DNA from: a virus
Strand: one strand, 5' to 3'
Virus record (IMG/VR): IMGVR_UViG_3300023202_000034
Span: 1-64,000 of that record
DNA: 64,000 nucleotides
A program made the translations under genes and the position numbers. This document shows, piece by piece, positions 58,741-64,000 of the stretch (the first letter of the stretch is position 1; each line of letters opens with the position of its first letter). The notes beneath the pieces are model-generated. The model saw only the letters and a list, made by a program, of their open reading frames with translations. It had not been told where the DNA came from and did no database searches.

Positions 58741-59801
58741 GTACAGTTCAGGATATTGAAGTTCAATTCGCTGTCCCGGCTATGGATGTACAGACTGGTA
58801 CCTACGGCAAGATCGTTCTGACCGCTGTACTGCAGACAGTCCCTGCAGAAACTGTGATCTATAACGAGGAGCTGCGTCAGTACATTGAGAACATTAAGCT
58901 GGAGATTTCTGAATCTGTTGAGAAGATCACTCAGGATCTGTCGGTCGATGTAACTGGTCGATTAGGTTACCGTTTTACTGTGAACTCTCAGGCTGGCAGC
59001 TCCTATACCTTGACGCTGGAGGATGAAGGTACCTTGGTTCGGATGACTTCCAGTCAGGAAAACCAGGTGATTATTCCTGATGAAGCAACCGTTCCTTTTG
59101 AAGTGGGAACCATTGTAAATCTTCGTCGATCTGGGATAGGTGAGACTGTCGTTGTTCCTGCACCCGGCGTGGTAGTAAATACTCCTGATAGTACGATGAA
59201 GATCGACGACAAGAATCTGGGGGTAGGGCTGGTCAAAGTCGGTCCGGATGAGTGGGATCTGGTGAAGTCTTTCACCGGTGTACCCATGAGTGAGGTTACG
59301 CAACTTATCGATGATATCGAGGGTGCAATCACTGCACAGGATGAAGCGCAGACTGCCCTGGATGACAGGGTTTCGGATATCAATGATACCCTGGCATCTA
59401 CGATTGACACTGTGAATCAAACGCTGACTGAGTCTGTCAACAGTGCCATTGCCAAAGTGGAGAAAGCCATAGAGGACTTGGGTAACGTAGCAACACTTTC
59501 ACAGTTTGGGAGTCTGAAAGACGATACCGGCTACCAAAGACTGCCTGGTGGGTTGATTTTGCAATGGGGTAAGACCGCGTTACTCAATAAAGATGAAATG
59601 GTGACTGTCTTACTGCCAGTATCTTTTCCGAATAAAGCATTGAATGCACAAGCTACAACAAACAGTACGACTACCGATGACAATGATGCAATTGCTCGTG
59701 TGATCTCTTTTACTTCCACAAACATACGTGTACGTAACGAAGGGGCGAATAGAAAATCTTCGTCCTCAGCAGTAATTCACTGGTTTGCGGTAGGGTATTG
59801 A
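58737..59801 (+). CDS. tail fibre protein
   Basis: A 354-aa protein with a helical N-terminal portion, a middle beta-domain (GYRFTVNSQAGSSYTLTLEDEGTLVRM) and a long alpha-helical coiled coil (about residues 190-250, TALDDRVSDINDTLASTIDTV). It ends in a compact domain with LPGGLILQWGKTALLNKDEMVTVLLPVSF and AVIHWFAVGY, the 'W-G-x...FPxxF...W-xAxG' signature of phage tail-fibre tip domains. It probably recognises a host receptor. Confidence 0.75.
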   Translation: MSTVQDIEVQFAVPAMDVQTGTYGKIVLTAVLQTVPAETVIYNEELRQYIENIKLEISESVEKITQDLSVDVTGRLGYRFTVNSQAGSSYTLTLEDEGTLVRMTSSQENQVIIPDEATVPFEVGTIVNLRRSGIGETVVVPAPGVVVNTPDSTMKIDDKNLGVGLVKVGPDEWDLVKSFTGVPMSEVTQLIDDIEGAITAQDEAQTALDDRVSDINDTLASTIDTVNQTLTESVNSAIAKVEKAIEDLGNVATLSQFGSLKDDTGYQRLPGGLILQWGKTALLNKDEMVTVLLPVSFPNKALNAQATTNSTTTDDNDAIARVISFTSTNIRVRNEGANRKSSSSAVIHWFAVGY

Positions 59802-59802
59802 T

Positions 59803-61494
59803 ATGGACCAAGTAACGAATCTTCAGTATTCCGTTACCGGCCCCAACGGTGTCCTGATTACCTGGGATGTGGTTACAGGTGCAACCGAATACCTGGTAGA
59901 AATCCGCCAAAATAACGAGGAGCTGTTTTCTCAGACCGTGACGGTACCGGAGGTACCCTATGACCTAATCACCTTTGGTGAGTTGTACGAGGTCTTAGTG
60001 AAGGCGACAGACGGTACCGAAACCAGTGACCAGAAACGGTTGGTGGTGTATCTGGCTACTTCTTCCTGGCTTCCTCGTGTCACGGATCTGGCTTACACAG
60101 AACTGGGTACCCGAGATGGGTTTATTGTTACCTGGGGACCTTCTCAAGCAGCCACCAGTTATCGGCTGATTGCTGAGACCTATGGTGACAGCCCTGTGGT
60201 GGTCTATGACGGGGTAGCTACCAGTCCTTTCACCTTAAATGGTTTGGCAGAAGAAACCTTGTACAGGGTGACGGTGATTCCGGTTAACGGGGCAGTGGAA
60301 GGTATTGCTGCAACGGTTGTTGGCTGGATTGCTCCTGTGGTGGATTCTTCGAGGAACAAGAAGACCAGTCATTTGTTGTTCCCGGCAGAGGTGCAAGCAG
60401 ACTACCGATTACTGTACCGACAGAATATCGAGAATATGCGTCCGCTTCGTGAAGACGAGAGATACTGGCGATTTGTTGATCATTTTGATTTTATTGATGG
60501 ACCTCCTGAAATTGGGGAGGTATACACCAAAGAGAACATTACTTGGAGGGTGGCTCTGAAAGGCGGGCCTTCAGGTGATAACTCGACTATTTACGTTACT
60601 AAGTTAGGTGAACGTGATAGTGAAAACGTGTCTCAAGACATTTACACACACACCGCTGCAATAGATGCTGTCTCATTAGAATTTGACCAAAATGGGCGGT
60701 TGCTGATTTTATTTGAATCTCTCGGGGAGATTTTTCTTTATTGGTATGATCCATTAGAAGAGCAGACTGTTCTTAAATCTTTTGGATTTGGACGCACTCC
60801 TGTTGCTTGTACAGATAATTACTGGAGATTGGGAGGGTCAGCAGCTTCTGAACGGTTCATGTTCTTCGTGGAAGACCCCAGTCGCAAAATCGTAGCCTAC
60901 CGTCAGTTGGATCGGTATGACGTGAAATACGTTATAAACCCTGAAGATTCTCGTGAGGTCCTGGAGTTGCTACAAGTCAGCAAAACCTTGGATGGCGGGT
61001 TAGCCGTTGTAGCAGCAGTACAAGAAGTTGATGGTTCCGTTGTGCAAGTTGTCTGGGTATCTCGTGAAAATGGTGCAAACTCTAAGCATGTTAACTCGGA
61101 TCGAGATATTTGGAGTGCTGCTACGATGCAGCTATCTTCAGGGGCTGTCTCACAATTCTCAGTATATGATGCGCGTAATGCGATACACCCTGTTAGAAGT
61201 ACTGCAGGTTTGTCGTTCAATTCAGGTGTGTTTAATTTAATAGACTCTGTTGTAAATATTGGTAAGCCTGGAGGCAGCTACCAAGGTACCCATGAGAGTG
61301 CTGAAATGTTCTTCAATCAACCTGTCTTTACTTTGTATAATGTAAGTAAGAAAGCAAGCTTACTAAGTGCAGAGGAGCTGCAACTCAGTGCTGGACAAAT
61401 TACTCTTTATACTGAATTTGTAGACATAAGCCTCAATGACTCGGCAGCCATGACATTTGAGTCAGGATCGCTTAACAACTTTTCAATTTCCTAA
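59803..61494 (+). CDS. tail protein with two fibronectin type III domains
   Basis: A 563-aa protein. Two FN3 modules are visible at residues about 1-88 (VTNLQYSVTGPNGVLITWDV) and 95-185 (VTDLAYTELGTRDGFIVTWGP). A region of repeated beta-strands (about 215-430) might be a propeller, followed by a beta-rich C-terminus. It is probably an exposed appendage involved in host surface binding. It starts one base after the previous stop. Confidence 0.7.
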   Translation: MDQVTNLQYSVTGPNGVLITWDVVTGATEYLVEIRQNNEELFSQTVTVPEVPYDLITFGELYEVLVKATDGTETSDQKRLVVYLATSSWLPRVTDLAYTELGTRDGFIVTWGPSQAATSYRLIAETYGDSPVVVYDGVATSPFTLNGLAEETLYRVTVIPVNGAVEGIAATVVGWIAPVVDSSRNKKTSHLLFPAEVQADYRLLYRQNIENMRPLREDERYWRFVDHFDFIDGPPEIGEVYTKENITWRVALKGGPSGDNSTIYVTKLGERDSENVSQDIYTHTAAIDAVSLEFDQNGRLLILFESLGEIFLYWYDPLEEQTVLKSFGFGRTPVACTDNYWRLGGSAASERFMFFVEDPSRKIVAYRQLDRYDVKYVINPEDSREVLELLQVSKTLDGGLAVVAAVQEVDGSVVQVVWVSRENGANSKHVNSDRDIWSAATMQLSSGAVSQFSVYDARNAIHPVRSTAGLSFNSGVFNLIDSVVNIGKPGGSYQGTHESAEMFFNQPVFTLYNVSKKASLLSAEELQLSAGQITLYTEFVDISLNDSAAMTFESGSLNNFSIS

Positions 61495-61506
61495 AGGAAT
61501 ACGCAT

Positions 61507-62532
61507 ATGATGATAAATAACCCATTTAAGATGAATGGCCTTTACGGAATTACCGTAAAGGACAGAGAAGGCCAATTGGTTGCTGGAAAACAGCTAGGCA
61601 TAACAAGTAATACGGTGACTTATAACGGGATTCTAGAATTCTTTTTTGGGCAGCGTATGGCGGGTGGCCTTGTGTGTAAAGTTGGTACAGGGAGTACAGA
61701 AACATCTGTTTTAAGTACTAACTTATCAAACGCCATAAACAGTTATTCTCCTACTACGTCTCCCACGACTACTGAACGTACTACTTGTGAAGTAGACAAT
61801 GGGGATGGCACCTCTACATTTACGTATGAATACGCTTTTGCTTTTAACCTTGGCCAAATTGTAGGTACGATCACTGAAGTTGGAGTAGTCGTCAGTGACA
61901 GAGCCTACTACCCGCTTCTTTGCGGTCAGCTTATTAAGGATGAGTTTGGTAATCCTACTTCAATAACGTTGCTTGAAGAAGAACAGTTAATTGTTACCTA
62001 TGTTATGGAGTTCACAGTACCTAATGCCCCAACAATTGTGGGCACCGGTACAGTTACTGATGCAAATGAAGCAGTGATTGGTTATACAGTCTGGGCACAA
62101 CCTTATTTTATATATCCTAAAGGTACTTCGAATGGTTCCAATTATTTACTCAGAATACGCGATGGGTATAGGTCTGCTAGTTTTAGATATAACAGTTTTA
62201 TCGGATCTGATGGTCAATGCTTTTACGTAAAACTCTTTCAAACTGTTAACGCTTCAAGGGAACTCGTATTAGATCCTACACGCGTTGTAATATCCCACGA
62301 TAAGTTGACGGTTGCTCCAGGTGATTTTGCTTCTAACGACATTAAGTATATTGGTTTGTTTGGAGGTTCCAGATCTAACTCAGTTTCAGATTATCATGTT
62401 GATCTGGTAACTAGAGAGGTTGTACAACGCAACAATTCACACACTGCTTTTCTAGTTGAATTTGATACTCCTATATCTAAATCCAGTGCAGAAGCACTTA
62501 CTTACGATTTCTCTGTAGAGATGCCTCTGTAA
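61507..62532 (+). CDS. tail tip / fibre protein
   Basis: A 341-aa, Thr/Ser/Tyr-rich beta protein. The N-terminal NGLYGITVKDREGQLVAGKQLGITSNTVTYNGILEFFFGQRM followed by KVGTGSTETSV resembles N-termini of phage tip proteins. The gene is AT-richer than those before 61100, which suggests more recent exchange. AAAGGA precedes the ATG. Confidence 0.6.
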   Translation: MMINNPFKMNGLYGITVKDREGQLVAGKQLGITSNTVTYNGILEFFFGQRMAGGLVCKVGTGSTETSVLSTNLSNAINSYSPTTSPTTTERTTCEVDNGDGTSTFTYEYAFAFNLGQIVGTITEVGVVVSDRAYYPLLCGQLIKDEFGNPTSITLLEEEQLIVTYVMEFTVPNAPTIVGTGTVTDANEAVIGYTVWAQPYFIYPKGTSNGSNYLLRIRDGYRSASFRYNSFIGSDGQCFYVKLFQTVNASRELVLDPTRVVISHDKLTVAPGDFASNDIKYIGLFGGSRSNSVSDYHVDLVTREVVQRNNSHTAFLVEFDTPISKSSAEALTYDFSVEMPL

Positions 62533-62540
62533 AGTGGGCA

Positions 62541-62852
62541 ATGCTTATGATTGATTTATCCATGTTTCAAGAAGTGGAATACCCCTTACCAGATATACCG
62601 GTAAGGGGTAAGCCTATTGTGGGGCAGGAAGTGTTAGGTATACTGAATAACAAGTACCAGTTTGCAGTCCCTCTAAATTTAGCACCTGCAAATGCCTGGG
62701 CAGTTTCCCCAAACAACGCACAAGCGGCTATATATACAACGCGTTTTAATGGGTTGATCTTCAATGCCAAGTGGCAGAGTACTGCTTCTACATGTTTAAC
62801 ATACTGGCAATGGGGGCCTGGGCAATGGGCTCATGAGGTACCTGAAGAGTGA
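62541..62852 (+). CDS. hypothetical tail-region protein
   Basis: A 103-aa protein with PVRGKPIVGQEVLGILNNKYQFAVP and a Trp-rich end (YWQWGPGQWAHEV). It is unrecognised. A start two codons later (ATG 62547) is equally possible. Its TGA overlaps the GTG start of the next gene. It is probably part of the fibre operon. Confidence 0.55.
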   Translation: MLMIDLSMFQEVEYPLPDIPVRGKPIVGQEVLGILNNKYQFAVPLNLAPANAWAVSPNNAQAAIYTTRFNGLIFNAKWQSTASTCLTYWQWGPGQWAHEVPEE

Positions 62853-63076
62853 CTGTACAAATTACCAATAATGCAACGACAGAGATAGGTAATCCTATAG
62901 ACCGGGTTGCTATCTTTGATTGGATAACTTGTGAGTTAATTGCCTTGGTTTTCCCAGACAGTAATGGGGATTGGTTTGTAAATATTTCTGCAGGTACTTA
63001 TGGAATTACATATATTGCAGATTCACATGCTCCACAAACACATGGACCGTACATAATAGAGGAACCAGCACCATGA
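62849..63076 (+). CDS. hypothetical tail-region protein, GTG start
   Basis: A 75-aa beta-rich protein beginning at GTG 62849 (VTVQITNNATTE), overlapping the upstream stop by 4 nt. The segment TYGITYIADSHAPQTHGPY looks like a small Ig-like or carboxypeptidase-regulatory-like fold. Its own stop overlaps the ATG of the membrane protein that follows. Confidence 0.55.
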   Translation: MTVQITNNATTEIGNPIDRVAIFDWITCELIALVFPDSNGDWFVNISAGTYGITYIADSHAPQTHGPYIIEEPAP

Positions 63077-63264
63077 TCGAATCCGTTGTAAATAACGCAG
63101 GAGAGCTTCTGCAAACCGCCTCTTATATCGTGGCAGCAGCTGCTTTGATTGCAGCCATGACCAAGAACGAATCCGATAACCGGTGGGTGGCACGTACCCG
63201 TAAAGTTCTGGATATCCTGGCTTTGAACATTGGTAATGCCAAGAACGAGAAGTCCAACAAATGA
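63073..63264 (+). CDS. small membrane protein, holin-like candidate
   Basis: A 63-aa protein with one hydrophobic segment (ELLQTASYIVAAAALIAAM, residues 10-28), then a basic amphipathic region and DILALNIGNAKNEK. Similar short proteins with a '(W/I)LALN(I/V)GxAK' end occur next to spanin genes in other podophages. Holin function is plausible by position but not proven. The stop overlaps the next start. Confidence 0.6.
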   Translation: MIESVVNNAGELLQTASYIVAAAALIAAMTKNESDNRWVARTRKVLDILALNIGNAKNEKSNK

Positions 63265-63470
63265 AACAGACGCTCCTTGCACTCCTGTATCTGATCGCTT
63301 CCTGGTTTGAGCGGGCACGCAAGGAGAACCAATACACCGAGGATCAAGAGGAACGTAATGTATCTGAGAACGATCCTAACGCTTGGTTTGATGCTGAGTT
63401 TAATGCTGACGGTCGGGTGCACAAGCCTGGGCCAGATGCCACCGGAACCCAGCAAACCAACGTTGATTAG
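63261..63470 (+). CDS. membrane-anchored spanin-like protein
   Basis: A 69-aa protein with an N-terminal hydrophobic anchor (LLALLYLIASWFERARK) and a hydrophilic remainder. It overlaps the Rz1-like gene in a different frame, the Rz/Rz1 arrangement. It is much shorter than typical i-spanins and lacks a long periplasmic coiled coil, so its assignment is tentative. Confidence 0.5.
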   Translation: MKQTLLALLYLIASWFERARKENQYTEDQEERNVSENDPNAWFDAEFNADGRVHKPGPDATGTQQTNVD

Positions 63471-63561
63471 AACGGAGGTCCCCGGGCTTCTGTGTTATGA
63501 CCAAGAGAACGCCAGCCGACTGGCTGCGTATATCCAAGCCCTCCAGCGAGGGTACCGGTAA
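63358..63561 (+). CDS. Rz1-like outer-membrane spanin lipoprotein
   Basis: A 67-aa protein from ATG 63358, nested in +1 frame relative to the spanin-like gene. A signal peptide MYLRTILTLGLMLSLMLTVG precedes the lipobox LTVGC, with Cys at residue 21, followed by SLGQMPPEPSKP, a Pro-rich segment as in Rz1. It would link the outer membrane to the inner-membrane spanin at lysis, implying a Gram-negative host. Confidence 0.75.
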   Translation: MYLRTILTLGLMLSLMLTVGCTSLGQMPPEPSKPTLIRTEVPGLLCYDQENASRLAAYIQALQRGYR

Positions 63562-63571
63562 GACCGGACAT

Positions 63572-63597
63572 AGGGCCCCTACGATTGGGGCCCTTTC
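63572..63597. terminator. bidirectional terminator at end of tail/lysis unit
   Basis: AGGGCCCC-TACGATT-GGGGCCCT is followed by TTCTCGTTT on the plus strand. The minus strand reads ATGTCCGG after it, so it is stronger for the plus strand. It lies between convergent genes. Confidence 0.72.
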
Positions 63598-63602
63598 TCG
63601 TT

Positions 63603-63902
63603 TCAGTGCAGTGCGTGCTGGTGGCCCAGTACAGACGAGACAACTTGATCAACGCGTTCTTGTACAGCTTCCGGTGCACAGTACTCTTCCCATTCACGAT
63701 CAGTAAACGGTTCGGCATCTTCGTCGGTCTTCATGTGAGTGATGGAGGTCTGACCAAAGTCTGTGTCACCGGCAATGAGGTGGTCGATCTGGAAGGTGGT
63801 GGTCATCATGGGACGTTCGTACTCGCCGTTCCATCCGCGCATTAAAAGAACTGTGGTACCATGGTGCTCAAGGGTACGGCACCACTCATGAGGATGTGAC
63901 AT
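63603..63902 (-). CDS. hypothetical protein at right edge
   Basis: A 99-aa acidic, His/Trp-rich protein (MSHPHEWCRTLEHHGTTVLLMRGWNG). It is unrecognised. GGAG lies close before the ATG. It probably belongs to a minus-strand unit that begins beyond the window. The remaining 98 nt up to 64000 contain only a short GTATAC inverted repeat (63943-63960). Confidence 0.6.
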   Translation of the reverse strand: MSHPHEWCRTLEHHGTTVLLMRGWNGEYERPMMTTTFQIDHLIAGDTDFGQTSITHMKTDEDAEPFTDREWEEYCAPEAVQERVDQVVSSVLGHQHALH

Positions 63903-64000
63903 AGGGGAATCTCCTGGTCAAATTTTCAGCAAAGAAAAGCGTGTATACCCACATGTATACCTGAGATGTTTTCGCATTCAAGTACATGAATTTTAACCGC

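Noticed and set aside
1-64000. tRNA genes, CRISPR arrays, insertion sequences and integrase/attachment sites
   Set aside because: I looked for cloverleaf-like segments, regularly spaced repeats, DDE/Tyr recombinase motifs and found nothing that I could support; the terminal repeats of the genome are not recognisable in this window.

Overview
The window is about 64 kb of an N4-like podophage (Schitoviridae type). The diagnostic set is present: a giant virion RNA polymerase (3,633 aa) whose T7-type motifs can be read, a second RNA polymerase split into RNAP1 and RNAP2, an adjacent AAA+/VWA pair (N4 gp24/gp25 type), a gp43/gp44/gp45-like replication block, and late head genes in N4 order. The host is probably a Gram-negative bacterium, since a nested Rz1-type lipoprotein is present. 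I cannot name it from sequence. The left edge cuts the DNA polymerase gene, so the genome continues beyond this window. I saw no tRNA gene, CRISPR array or integrase.

Layout. (1) 1-15741, minus strand, read right to left: small early genes, several with their own GGCC-stem triloop hairpin upstream (candidate virion-RNAP promoters), then RNAP1, RNAP2, small genes, two AAA+ ATPases, a HExxH+VWA protein, an SF1 helicase and a family A DNA polymerase. (2) 16008-42911, plus strand: DUF5675 protein, small and large terminase, adaptor-like protein, portal, scaffold-like protein, major capsid, internal/ejection proteins and the virion RNAP. One minus-strand orphan lies at 20650-20892. (3) 43013-58274, minus strand: membrane protein, RuvC-like nuclease, Gp49-family protein, SSB, MazG, RecA-like ATPase, AEP-type primase, RecB/Cas4-like nuclease, class II ribonucleotide reductase and ThyX. 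(4) 58381-63561, plus strand: tail fibre/tip proteins and a lysis-like cassette. (5) One minus-strand gene at 63603-63902.

The outstanding property is the density of homing-type elements in essential genes. Three group I introns interrupt the gp24-like ATPase, RNAP2 (directly after the catalytic HDE) and thyX. For each, splicing at U|...G| sites restores the reading frame and the family motif. Two inteins sit in the terminase (class-3-like, Ala1) and in NrdJ (directly before the NC that begins the conserved core). Free-standing endonucleases lie in front of thyX and the RuvC-like gene. In both places the first codons of the target gene occur twice: an orphan upstream copy, and a downstream copy with the same amino acids but largely different codons. 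This looks like intron-less insertion in which the endonuclease cassette supplies a recoded start for its target, leaving the gene functional and perhaps resistant to cleavage. I consider it the most novel signal in the window.

Other regulatory signals: a hairpin sequestering the ribosome-binding site of the virion RNAP gene overlaps a perfect TATAAT box (compare phage T4 gene e), UUCG-capped intrinsic terminators flank the early genes, and UCC-triloop hairpins recur at minus-strand gene ends.
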